64,000 bases of DNA. Source: Scilla litardierei (taxonomy: Eukaryota; Streptophyta; Magnoliopsida; Asparagales; Asparagaceae). The stretch is taken from assembly GCA_030789695.1 (NCBI GenBank), contig CM061136.1, positions 128,750,648 to 128,814,647 on the forward strand. Direction: 5' to 3'. Positions 9,577-20,566 of the stretch are shown in pieces. The notes under the pieces were generated by a model, which did no database searches, was not told where the DNA came from, and saw only the letters and a list, made by a program, of their open reading frames with translations. Within the stretch, counting starts at the first letter, position 1. Each line of letters begins with the position of its first letter. The position numbers and the translations under genes are program-made.

Positions 9577-11945
9577 CCCTCAATACAATCCGCAAGGGTT
9601 GATCTCAATAAACCCCGTGGAGTAATTTGCGCAAGATCCCCTTGCGTGCAAGATCCCCTTGCAATACTGACCAAGATCAACTCCTTTGATCCCCTACCTC
9701 AGTAGTCGTCAGCCTCCTCCCGGAGCTTGAAATCACCTTCGCATAAGCTGATCTTCCAAAAGAAATGATCGGCAAGACAATCAAACTTCCAACTTTTCTT
9801 CGCTCTCACAACGAAGTTGTTAAGTTGTTAATAACAATTCCTCCAGTAGAATCACTGAAGATTGACCGAACAACACAGAGCGCAGCTAGGCGAGATAAAG
9901 CAGTTAATATAGAGATCTCAACCGACAAACAGATCTGAAGCCAAACAGATATCCTTAACTATTCTTCAACAGCTTCAACAAATATAACCATGAAAAACAC
10001 ATGTCCCGCACTGAAGGAGAAGATCTGAATCTGATCAACAAACACGATAACTTCTTATCTCCAATAACTACAAACCTGTTACGATGTGGTCTTATCTTCA
10101 GAAGTCGTAATTCAAACAGCTACATAGAATATCCACGAAGACTGATCTCAAATGTTTGAACAGTAAGTTCAACATTTCATATGACACAATGCTCAACATT
10201 TCATAAGCACTCATTGTGTCACGGTCACAAATGTTGAACAATAAGTTCAACATTTCATATGACATATTGTTCAACATTCCACATGAACCATTGTGCCACA
10301 AATGGCAAACAACAGACTTAACATTTTATTTTCTAATTCGTGTGTTTCCATGTATCAGTTTGTACCATCGATTAACAGGAGTCAAGTGTCTTAGGTATAT
10401 TATCATGAGAGAGAGAGAGAGAGAGAGATGCATACATGTTACGAGATTAACAACCAATCCCAAATATGAGTTTGGAAAGCTCGCAAACACTGAAAACCCA
10501 TCGTAGAACCGTTCGTGGTACCATTAATTGATTCTCTCTCGGCGATCCACACAAGTACCGAAACTTTAGGCGCGGAGGAACCTATTGTCATGGATACCTG
10601 GCCCTAATATTATTTCAGGGTCTTGGACACGTCAAAAATTTGAAGTTATGTGCTGATTGTGCACACACATTTTTGCACAGAGGGGATATGAGAGGATACC
10701 CAGTCGCATAGAGCTGTTTTTCCTACTTGCTCTCTTTCCATCCACAACAGCCAAATGGTCCCTCCAGCAACACCGCTTCCAGAAAACAAAAGGGAAGTAA
10801 TGATATGATTAGAGGGTACCACTCTATAACCATTCTTTGCTTAGTACACCTGTCGCGTCCCGATTGGCCGCCGTTCTTCCCGGGTCCCACACGCGAAACA
10901 ATCCAAAACAGTGGATAAGCCGTCAACGTGGCCACATCGAGCCCTCACACAGCCGAGTTGTGCACGTACATGGACATGCCGGCATGGCGATTGTTAGACC
11001 ACTAGCATTGGCATGATAAGCTTACCGCCTGCGTCGCTGTAAATCTTTGTGTCTTCTGTGTATGTTACATTGCGACGCTGATAGATCGTGATGTGATGAT
11101 GGATGACTCATAAGCGATCGATAAGGCTCTACGAAAGAAATTATCCGAGCATTAAGAGAAGTTAGAGAGAAATAAAGATTGCGATACGTATATGGAGATC
11201 GGCGACGAGGTACGTATATGGAGTACCATTCTTCGGACATGTATTTTAAGCATATGAAGGCAGAAGATATTTTCGTAGGAGTTCAAATTAAGTGCGAGAC
11301 ACAACCCTATCCAAAAATCCGACACTGTAACGGGTTGTGATCATTTTGGACCCAATATGGGCACCTCTGCTACAGTTTTGTCTGAGCAAGGGCAATAGGC
11401 CATATGGCTGCATGCAACTGTTTTCTATCAGCATATTATGATTTCAAACTCTCAGCTCTCTCTCTCTCTCTCTCTGGTCACATGCAGGCACTCCTCCTGT
11501 GTGTTTACACAAGACAAAAAAGGAAATATCGGGGAATAAATGGATAAGGTGCACCCACTCACAAGTTTTGTTGGGTACTGGTGAATGTATAACTAATTGT
11601 ATGAAGTCCCACCTGCAAAATAGTTTGCATACTTATCATTAACTGCTGCTTCCATGAAGCCCCACCTGTAAAAAAGCTTGCATACTTATTATTAGCTGCT
11701 GCTTCTCGCTGCTAGCTTGTGGGACAGTACTGTTGATACCAAGGGAAAGTGGCATCTCAAATAAGATAAGCAAGTTTTTGGTCAAGAGAACTTCAGATCC
11801 CTGCTTCTTCCCTTTCTGCTTGTTTTTCAAGTATGATTTTCTACGCATAAGAAACCATTTTTCATTACATAAAACAAGATCGAATGTAAGACTTTACGTG
11901 CAACTTTATTTCATAATTATAATTATAGAATAATGTAGAAAAGGT
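9577..11945. other. intergenic stretch without recognised gene
   Basis: After the LTR I see no long reading frame or domain. There is a short direct repeat CAAGATCCCCTTGC (about 9633-9662), a tandem duplication (10149-10305), a (GA)n tract (10408-10428) and a (CT)n tract (about 11456-11476). The rest could be old LTR or single-copy sequence. Confidence 0.6.
10149..10305. repeat. ~78-bp tandem duplication
   Basis: Two diverged copies (about 10149-10225 and 10226-10305) share TGAACARTAAGTTCAACATT and following sequence. Inside each, GTTGAAC/GTTCAAC motifs occur in both orientations. Confidence 0.75.
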
Positions 11946-12082
11946 GGTAACTGATTTAGATCTAATAGATCATGTGCTAAGCCACATAAAGTTAGAAAGT
12001 ACAAGCCACACATGAGCTTGTACTTTCCATGGGACCCGTCTTTTTGTGTCTTGCACCTGATCTATTAGACCAGGTAACTGAT
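11946..12082. mobile_element. 117-bp Mutator-type MITE with 10-bp TSD
   Basis: GGTAACTGAT occurs at 11946-11955 and again at 12073-12082. Between them is a foldback of 117 bp with imperfect inverted ends around CTAATAGATCA(T/G)GTGC and a central AGTACAAG/CTTGTACT stem. A 9-11 bp duplication fits the Mutator superfamily. No coding capacity. Confidence 0.7.
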
Positions 12083-12135
12083 ATACATGATTCTCTTTTA
12101 ATTATAGAATAATGGATATCACGTCACCAGAAATT

Positions 12136-12498
12136 AAGCTTAATATATGTCTTCAAAACTTCACTGTCCGTTATTTTTTTAAAAGATCGGAACCGTTCAT
12201 TTTGATCTACATATTATAAAACATCAAAATATCTAATATCGGGTGAACCTACGGGGGTTTTCCCGTTCATCCACCCATCGTAAACTTAATGGTTTTACAT
12301 GACTATAGATTTTTGTGAGGGGTGGATGAACTAACAAAACCTTTTGGGTTCAGCAAATATTTAATTATATTTTTGAGGGTTTAGAATATGAACATCAAAA
12401 TGAATGGTTCTAATCCTTAAAAAAATAGCGATGGATGGTTCTAATCCTAAATAAATAGTGCAGTGTCGAGTTTTTGAAGCCACATGCTAGGCTTATCC
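12136..12498. mobile_element. foldback MITE, ~360 bp
   Basis: The left half (AAGCTTAATATATGTCTTCAA...) and the inverted right half (...TTTTTGAAGCCACATGCTAGGCTT) match imperfectly for most of their length, with a centre near 12317. The half units contain GGTGAAC...TTCATCCACCC, which resembles the core of the (TA)n-flanked elements at 12932 and elsewhere. Ends and TSD are not certain. Confidence 0.6.
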
Positions 12499-12762
12499 CT
12501 TATGTTATATGATGCTAATTATTCTCATATAATTATATGTGTTATACACCTTATATTTGGAATGTGGTTATAGACCACCCAATAAGGTTGTCCCCAGACT
12601 ATCATTGGTAAAGGCTCACGAGCACAGAACCCAAAGTAGGCCTAGCAAAAGCTTAAAATATATGGAAGGTTTTCTCTCAAAGTTGAATTATCAAAATGCG
12701 CATTCATAAACTCTATATATATTCTCTTATTTAGGAGGAGATGAGCTTATTATCATTCTCAG

Positions 12763-13310
<548 letters not shown>

Positions 13311-13369
<59 letters not shown>
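13311..13369. repeat. (TA)n between inverted micron-like copies
   Basis: About 29 TA units separate copies 1 and 2, which are in opposite orientation, so 12932-13750 is one long inverted repeat with a TA spacer. Confidence 0.97.
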
Positions 13370-13373
<4 letters not shown>

Positions 13374-13750
13374 ATCTTCCATTGCGAAAAAGTGGTGCGA
13401 AAGGCCGTGCGAAAACATTTTTTTTATTTTTTTGAAATTTTTTTTTCAAAAATTCTTTTTTTGATGTTTAATCCATACAATTATATACCCCAGGGAAAAT
13501 AATGGGTGAACCCGTTGGGCATTAAAGCACCCATCCACCCGTTACAAATTTAACGGTCTCAAAACGTGCGAATTTGATGAAATGCCTTGATCGAAGGCCA
13601 AATGACATTATTTCTCAACCATTTTTTTTGAGAGGGGTATAACAACATACAATGAGAGTGGAAAAAAGAATTTTTGAAAAAAAAAATTTCAAAAAAAAAA
13701 ACTAAAAACATTTTCGCACTGTGCGAAATGTTCTCATTTGAAAATTTTCC
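13370..13750 (-). mobile_element. micron-like element copy 2 (381 bp)
   Basis: Reverse-orientation copy of the 12932 element. It begins GGCAATCTTCC and ends GAAAATTTTCC, with (TA)n on both sides (13311-13369 and 13751-13770). Confidence 0.75.
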
Positions 13751-13770
13751 TATATATATATATATATATA

Positions 13771-16246
13771 TGAAAAGTTAGCGAGATTTTATTGATTAAT
13801 ATACAAATACAACAATAGCACACATTTGAGGCGTGGTTTCAATAGAGAGAGGATAGGGCACAAGCGCCATCACTCTCCACTATCAATTCCACCCCCAAAG
13901 TGAAGCTATACAAAAGAAGATCAAAATAGTTACAAAACTTGCAGTGCAAAGAAAGTAGACATGCCAATGACTCAGCCCGTGTCTCTGAATTCCCAATTGG
14001 CATAAGCTGTAATCTCCTCCTCCGTAGTAGGATCTTGATTATGCAAAACAACTCTGATGTCTGTAGATAGCTCCGCGAAAAGGGTGGTCTTACATTTCTT
14101 CTGCCCCTCAAAAATACGCCTATTTCTCTCCCTCCAGATATGCCAAACCATTGCGGATAGAGCATTTTTCGCCAGCAGGCTCGTAGGGCTTTTATTTGCA
14201 AATTGAGAGAGGTATTAATTCCATACCTCATTCAAAGTCGGAGTAATGGAAGAAGCCGCACTTAGCTTAAGCAAGGCCCTGCACAAAATGAAGCGAGAGT
14301 AGCCACAATTGAAGAACATGTGCTCAATAGTTTCTTCACTATTATCCTCTCTTAAGACGCAATGGACGTGAGTGTTAACACCCCAACTTTTAATCACATC
14401 CCTAGTAAGCAATTTACCACGAAAAGCGCGGAGTAGAGTAATAGACATTTTCGGAATATGATGATTATACCAGACCAATTGTGGAAGGGAAAAAAATTTC
14501 CTCGCTGCCGAACACCCTCCCACGCTTGCTTAAACCTGAACTGCTCCCCTGGAATCCAACTCCACCCGTTAGCTCCTGGAGTTAACCGAATAGCCTGAAG
14601 CAAATGCCACACAGGGTCAAGTGAAGGATCCGCACTCCAGCCCGCATGACTCCAGTACGAGCTAACACTTCTGCCTTCAATGCCTGGGGGGATTGTAAAA
14701 CTATTTTTAAGGGGCCTGGCATCTAACCAAAAGTCCACCCAGAACAAAGTAGACTCCCCATCTCTAACATTTCACCGGATCAGAGTCTGGGAGATGGGTC
14801 GGCACTTTAACATTCTCTTCCACGTACCCGAGTGTTTCAGCATTCCGGTAGCAGCAAAGAACCCGCCTGTAGCACCATGGCGCGCCTTCATATGCTCAGA
14901 CCAAATGCTATTAGAAGAGAGATACCTCCAAGTCAGCCTCACCGCCGCCGCCTCATTTAAATCAGACAACAGTCTAATACCAACACTACCTTCGGCCTTT
15001 GGTTTACAGATATCAGACCAAGCCCAGGCCCTAGAAGTGCCCAAAATAAAATGCCTACAAGTTGAGGAGATGGACCTCAAAATACTTGCAGGGATATGGA
15101 ACGCATGCATCCAGAAAGCAACAATCCAATATATGACCATCCTGACCTCCTCTATACACCCTACAACAGAAAGCAATGACGAACTCCAGCTCATCAATCT
15201 CTTCTTGCACTTGTCTATCAATTTGCGAAAGTTAGTAATCTTGGGGTACTTAGAAGAGAGGGGCAAACCCAGGTAGGTGGTAATAGTTGTTGAAATCTTG
15301 ATCCCTAATAAATCTGCCAAAACAATCTTGTTATTGACCCCTTTACTGAACAAACCAGCACTCTTATCCAAGTTTACATGTAGCCCAGTGAAGATTGAGA
15401 ATTCTTCCAACAAATTCCTGATTCCAAAAAATGTACTATTGTTTGCTCGACAAAAAAGTAGAAGATCATCAGCACACAAAAGATGGGATATAGACCCCGT
15501 GCGTCTCATAGGATGAATTTTGCCCATATTAATTGCCTTTGCAATGAGGATAGAAAAAGCCTCCATTGTAATCACAAATAAATAGGGAGAAAGTGGGTCA
15601 CCTTGCCGAATACCCCTGTTACCCTTAAAATAACCGAAAGGAGAGCCATTGATCAAGACAGAGAAAGTTGGAGTTGAAATGCACACTTTGATCCAGCCTA
15701 CAAAGATATCCGGAAAACCCAGTAAATGCAAGAAATGAAGAATGGAATCCCGATTGACACTATCAAAAGCTTTCCTCAGATCCAATTTCAGACATGCTCT
15801 CCCCCCCCATAGTGTTGCTAAAATCTCTGATCTGCTCGTGAGCTATACGAGTACTGTCAGTAAGAAGCCTACCCTTGAGAAAGCTGTTTGATTAGGAGAT
15901 ATCAACTCATGGATCACCTCCTTAAGCCTGTTGCAAATAATTTTGCTGATAATCTTATAAAGCACATTGCAACAGGCAATGGGTCTATAATCACTTAAGG
16001 TGGAAGCATTTGCATTCTTGGGAAAAAGGGTAAGAAAGGTATGATTGACAAGCTTTAGGAGGGTACCCGTTCTAAAAAAAGATTTAATGGCCAAGATTAC
16101 CTCATCACCAATTAGGCCCCAGTTGTGCTGAAAGAAGAAACCGTTGTAACCATCCGGTCCCGATGCCTTATCAGATCCAATCTGGAATACTGCAGTTTTA
16201 ATCTCATCATCAGAAACCCTCCTGCAAAGCCAAAATCTGCTTGGGT
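13771..16246 (-). mobile_element. L1-type LINE, 5'-truncated
   Basis: The minus strand encodes the second half of an L1-type ORF2 and a ~200-nt 3' UTR that ends at 13771 beside (TA)n rather than a long poly(A), with AATAAAA about 20-25 nt inside the end. ORF1 and endonuclease are absent; the 5' break is at 16246, also at a (TA)n tract. Confidence 0.88.
13972..16246 (-). pseudogene. LINE ORF2 fragment: RT, zf-RVT, C-terminus
   Basis: From 16246 leftwards: the RT N-terminus (DKASGPDGYNGFFF near 16180, LSDYRPIACCNVLYK near 15985), a frameshift around 15790-15850, then a 337-codon segment (15785-14772) with LDLRKAFDSV, GIRQGDPLSPYLF and the catalytic motif CADDLLLF (usual FADD or YADD, both Asp kept). 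A zf-RVT domain follows at about 14750-14220 in two frames. The C-terminus near 14170-13975 is of the WHIWRERNRRIF type, ending with TGA at 13974-13972. ORF2 nicks target DNA and copies LINE RNA; here the endonuclease is missing and several frameshifts are present. Confidence 0.85.
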
Positions 16247-16274
16247 ATTATATATATATATATATATATATATA

Positions 16275-16653
16275 GGGCAATCTTCCATTGCGAAAAAGTG
16301 GTGCGAAATGCCGTGCGAAAACATTTTTTTTATTTTTTTGAAATTTTTTTTTTCAAAAATTCTTTTTTTGATGTTTAATCCATACAATTATATTCCCCAG
16401 GGAAAATAATGGGTGAACCCGTTGGGCATTAGAGCACCCATCCACCCGTTACAAATTTAACGGTCTCAAAACGTGCGAATTTGTTGAAATGCCTTGATCG
16501 AAGGCCAAATGACATTATTTCTCAACCATTATTTTTTGAGGGGGGTATAACAACATATAATGAGGGTGGAAAAAAGAATTTTTGAAAAAAAAAATTCAAA
16601 AAAAAGATAAAAACATTTTCGCACGGTGCGAAATGTTCTCATTTGAAGATTTA

Positions 16654-16655
<2 letters not shown>
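16275..16655 (-). mobile_element. micron-like element copy 3 (381 bp)
   Basis: Same orientation and ends as copy 2 (GGGCAATCTTCC to GAAGATTTACC). It lies between (TA)n tracts at 16247-16274 and 16656-16717. Confidence 0.75.

Positions 16656-16717
<62 letters not shown>
16656..16717. repeat. (TA)n tract
   Basis: About 30 TA units between micron-like copy 3 and the MITE at 16726. Confidence 0.95.
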
Positions 16718-16719
<2 letters not shown>

Positions 16720-16725
16720 TAGAAA

Positions 16726-17106
16726 GATGCTAATATGAGATGGTGAGATGGTGAGATGAGATATTCATATCTCGAACTAGCCAAAACTATTTGCCAAATC
16801 ATCAATCGGAACCGTCCATCTTCTTTTATCTATTAAGTGATCTTTATGTATAATTTTTTGTGTCATTTGGACATTTCTATCAGATCCATCAAGTGTTTGC
16901 AAGATGAACGGTTTACAAGCTGCCTGTAAATGTAACAAAATTGGAACGGGTTGATCCATAGGATTTTGGGGGTTATAATCTCTAATTTTTTTAGGGTATA
17001 GATCTATCGACATGCTCTTGAAGATGAACGGTGCCGATCGTTAATTGGTGTTGCCGATTGTGCTAGCTCACGATAAGGATTTGAGCTCACCATCTCATAC
17101 TAGCAT

Positions 17107-17107
<1 letters not shown>
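16726..17107. mobile_element. (TA)n-flanked MITE with ~21-bp TIRs
   Basis: The left end GATGCTAATATGAGATGGTGA and the inverted right end (GCTCACCATCTCATACTAGCAT at 17086-17107) form imperfect terminal inverted repeats. (TA)n lies on both sides (to 16717 and from 17111 to 17152). No coding capacity. The sequence differs from the micron-like family, so a second family has landed in TA repeats. Confidence 0.7.
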
Positions 17108-17155
<48 letters not shown>

Positions 17156-17503
17156 CTCATCTTTGTTGGAATATGTATGTCATTACGTCAATTATTGTAA
17201 TTGAGACATTTCGTTTAAAATTGTAACGACTGGTTTTCGTGCAATTGGATTATCTATATTAAAATATATGTTTTGGCGGATTTTCTCCTCATGCATGGTT
17301 TTCGTCTCCGTAATTTTCATTTTCGATCGTTTCGTCGTGTTTCCTTGTTTCTTCCTTAGGATCGTCGATTTCAAAGTATGTCATTCGTGACGGACTTCAT
17401 AACGGTCGTATCTTACTATTAGATCAAGCCTAGGAGTCTTAGGAATCGATCCCGGGGCCCCGCGCTCCGTATTGGAACTTTTGGTGCTTATTAGCCGGTA
17501 TAA

Positions 17504-17912
17504 GAAGGGGCACCGACCGACTAGATGACGATCCAGTCGGTCGGCAATCCTTCTTGGACCGACTAGTATGTTGGCTTTCTAAATTTCTCAGGAGTTACTG
17601 TTTATCGTTAGTCGGTCTAAGAACGTTGGTTGACCGACTAGGTTGCAAACTAGTCGGTCAGTAATGCTTCTTTAACCGACTAACTCTTCATCTTATTTTT
17701 GGTATCAATACTGTTTACTCTTAGTCGGTCTAAGAACGTTCATCGACCGACTAGATGCTAAACTAGTCGGTCAGTATTTGTTCATGGACCGACTAATTCT
17801 AAATTCTATTTTCGTTCAGAAGTTACTGTTTACACTTAGTCGGTCTGCGTTGGTCGACCGACCGACTAGTTGCCAAACTAGTCGGTCAGTGGTTGCTCTT
17901 TGACCGACTAGT
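17504..17912. repeat. U3 palindromic array, TAGTCGGTC type
   Basis: About fifteen TAGTCGGTC or GACCGACTA half-sites in alternating orientation, in ~118-bp units, as in the LTR at 6737 but in an otherwise diverged LTR. Confidence 0.92.
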
Positions 17913-17954
17913 CTGTGTTAAAACCCTAATTTCTGGGCAGCCGCCAGCCTAACC

Positions 17955-17962
17955 TATTTATA
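17955..17962 (+). promoter_or_regulatory. TATA-like box of 5' LTR
   Basis: TATTTATA lies 42 bp after the palindromic array and before a C/T-rich leader. It is conserved at 30769-30776 in the 3' LTR. Confidence 0.6.
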
Positions 17963-19261
17963 CCCCTCCCAAACGTTTCTTCTTCCTCCCTCACGACCCA
18001 AAACCCTAAAATCTCCCCCATTGAGCCCCCATCTTCCTCCAAGCTTCATTTCTTCATCCCAAGCCCTAGATTCATCATCTAAACCCTCCATCCACTCTTT
18101 CCACCTCTCATTTTCCCCAAATCTCCATCAAATCCCCAAAATCCCCCAAAAACCCTAATTCTCCAAACTTCTCCAATCTTTTCCAGATCTGATCCTAGGG
18201 TTCTCCGGAGTGTTTCTTCCGCCTCCTCTCGGTAAGAAATCGATTCCTTGGTGTTTTCATAACCTAGTTGTATTTTTATGAAACCCTAATAAATTTCATG
18301 TTGTTTGATGTTTGTCTCCCCATAACAGCGATTTCCCCGTAGATTTGCATCCGAGAGACGAAGTGGTCGTCATCCCCGGTGCTAGGCAAGTGAAACTTGC
18401 CACTTAGGGTTTAGGCCATGTTTTAGGCCATTTTGCTTGTTGTAGGCGCAAAAGAGGCTAGGCGACGAAATGATACTCGCTTAGGCGCAAATTGAGGAAC
18501 TAGCTTGACAACGAAGCTAGTCCCGACATTTAGCATGTTGCACAATTACCATGTCATGTTTACTTTCCATTAACGGTACGCAAATTAAATGTCATGTCAT
18601 TGCATTCTTTATGTGATCCCGTGATTGCGTAGCATCGCTACAATACTTGTGTTCCTGTCTCGTGACCAGAAGCGAGCATAATGAGTTGCTAACCCCAACG
18701 CTCGATATATTGAATTGTGAACTAAGAAACAAGCTCCCGTGCGGGGCAACCCTGGCTCACTTGCTGGGCTCATGTTCAGGGACCCTGGCTTGTTTACGTG
18801 TGGGATGGGGTAAGAGTTAAGCGGCCATTCAACTGGGAGTCTGCCCGATCAGCAACTGCAGTTGTAAGGCGTAAACTCTGGGGTGGGGTAGTGTTTAGGG
18901 CCGATCAGTGTGAATGATGTACCATTCAGCTGAAGGGCGTAAACATCTACAAACAACAGTGAAACATGAATTGTGTTTAGTGCCGATCGGTGTGAATGAT
19001 GTACCATTCAGCTGAAGGGCGTAAACACCTACAAAACAATGTGAATTGATTGAGAATGTTAGTAGCTTGGCTACTCTTGTCTTGTCCCGATAATTGTACT
19101 CTTGTACTTGTTGTTCACCATGTCTTACTTGTGCACTCATGTTATAACTGCCATGTCATGCATACTATAACTGCTAGGTTGCTAGTTGCCTTACTTCCAG
19201 TTTCCTTGCCCAAGTCTTTTAGACTTGCTGACATGTGCCCCTTTACTCTTTTGGGTGACAC

Positions 19262-19369
19262 ATGTTAGATCCTAAGCCTGAGTACCTAGTTGAGGACGAG
19301 GTGTTTGCTGACGCCGAGCCCGAGCTTGTGTTTGACGGGGAGTACGTGGACACTGGGGACCAGACCTAG
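19262..19369 (+). CDS. short acidic LTR peptide, 35 aa, unknown function
   Basis: ATG at 19262, stop TAG at 19367-19369. The peptide is rich in Asp, Glu and Pro (PEYLVEDE, ADAEPE, FDGEYVDTGDQ). A related frame lies in the diverged LTR at 9144-9242 and an identical one at 32076-32183. It sits in the R/U5 part of the LTR. I do not recognise a family. It could be the start of a leader peptide fused to gag or simply chance; similarity between two diverged LTRs argues for selection. Confidence 0.4.
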   Translation: MLDPKPEYLVEDEVFADAEPELVFDGEYVDTGDQT

Positions 19370-19856
19370 TGTTTTCGTTGTGTTTTACTTTTGTTTAGAC
19401 AGTTGTTTTGTTATCGGTGTGTAGCACCTATACCTTGTTATGTCGTTGCTTTTGTTGGCCTTGTTCTGGGCCTTTAGACTCTTTCTTTTAGCATGGTGGC
19501 TTTTCTGGATGTTGAACTTATTTTGGATATTGGACTTTGTGAGATGCGAGATTTTATGTCAGTCTCTCCTTGTGTTATTATTGTTGTTCCGTTGTGGTTA
19601 CAGGGACCTGCTTATGTTTTATTGACGCTTATCGGGTTTGGGGCTTCACAGCTCCACTCTCGTGCGGACCTTTTCACGTCTCGCCTCCATTTTAGGGAAG
19701 CGGGTCGTGACAGGTTTTGTTGGTGGCCCATGCAGGTCCTTCTGTAACTGCTATTATCGGAATAACGATAATAATATTAGAATGTCCAATGAACTAAGTT
19801 CGACATCCGAGTCATTAAGCTGTGAGTCTAATTTTGGCCCGTTTCTCTGGCACTAG

Positions 19857-20376
19857 ATGGCTAGAAGACGTCAGACCCGAGCTGGTGGTGGATCTGCTCT
19901 GAAGGCTTGCTATTTCTGCGGCTAGACCGGGCACCTCAAGGGGTCGTGCAGAAGCTTTCTAGGTCACTGTTTGGTTTGTGGTGGTGCTACTCATTCGGCG
20001 AAGGATTGTCGGCATGCAAATCGGCTGCGGAAGGCGTCGGATGGAGTTCCGCAGCAGCAAGCACCGGAAGCTGGGCCGAGTCAGAAGGTGTGCCACCATT
20101 GTGGCAAGATTGGTCATAAGAAGGAACAATGCAGGCGGAGGCTGGGCCAGTGCTTGATTTGTGGCGCCGCGGCGCATACCTTAAAGGACTGTCCGAGGGT
20201 TAAGCGTCTGGAGAAGGCGCCAGTCAGAGCTCAACTACGGAAAGCGCCCGTGGCTGTTAGACGTGGGGCAGCCCTTGTTCCACAGAAGCAGGCTTTTCGG
20301 CAGGCTTTTCCGCTAAGGAGGCAGGCTTCCCCGATGGCCGTAGTTGAGGCTGAGACTGTGGATGGGGTTATTGCAG
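19857..20376 (+). pseudogene. nucleocapsid-like gag with four zinc knuckles
   Basis: ATG at 19857 starts a basic peptide followed by four CX2CX4HX4C knuckles: CYFCG*TGHLKGSC (about 19907-19950, interrupted by a TAG that replaces CAG), CLVCGGATHSAKDC, CHHCGKIGHKKEQC and CLICGAAAHTLKDC (to about 20190). An Arg/Pro-rich tail follows, and the gag frame reaches a GCAG/GTAAC junction at 20376/20377. No capsid domain lies upstream, so this is an RNA-binding nucleocapsid remnant rather than complete gag. Four knuckles instead of the usual one to three in this group suggests duplication of a knuckle pair. The single stop makes it a pseudogene in this copy. Confidence 0.8.
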
Positions 20377-20566
20377 GTAACCCTCAGTCTGGTTGCCTTC
20401 TTCCTTTTGACAGTCCTGTTTGTTAGAATATGTTTGGTTGCTTGGATATGTTATGTTTGCTAGAATGGAGTTTGATTGCTGGGTTGGTTGTTGAGTGTGA
20501 TTTGGGTTTGCACGTTTCTGGCACGAGTCCTCTTGACTCTGGTGCGTCAATGTGCATTGCATCCTG
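20377..20566 (+). pseudogene. intron-like start and protease stub
   Basis: GTAACCCTC at 20377 matches the donor at 3179 at the same codon position and phase. Protease coding recurs at about 20510-20566 with an intact DSGAS motif at 20535, then TGA at 20564-20566. The acceptor is not clear; a TAG at 20461-20463 keeps phase. After the stub no pol remains. Confidence 0.55.

Larger units (their letters stand above)
17222..19712 (+). repeat. 5' LTR of the 15.3-kb element
   Basis: TGTAACGAC to GTCGTGACA. It contains a palindromic array (17504-17912), a TATA box at 17955, an internal ~82-bp tandem duplication (about 18891-19035, GTACCATTCAGCTGAAGGG units) and an acidic short ORF (19262-19369). No tRNA-like PBS is obvious after 19712. 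Confidence 0.93.

Noticed and set aside
14680..15276. 198-codon plus-strand frame
   Set aside because: It is the antisense shadow of LINE ORF2, whose minus-strand frame has RT motifs.
19713..19760. Primer-binding site after the 5' LTR of the 15.3-kb element
   Set aside because: GGTTTTGTTGGTGGCCCATG does not match the tRNA-iMet or tRNA-Asp PBS forms seen elsewhere in the window.
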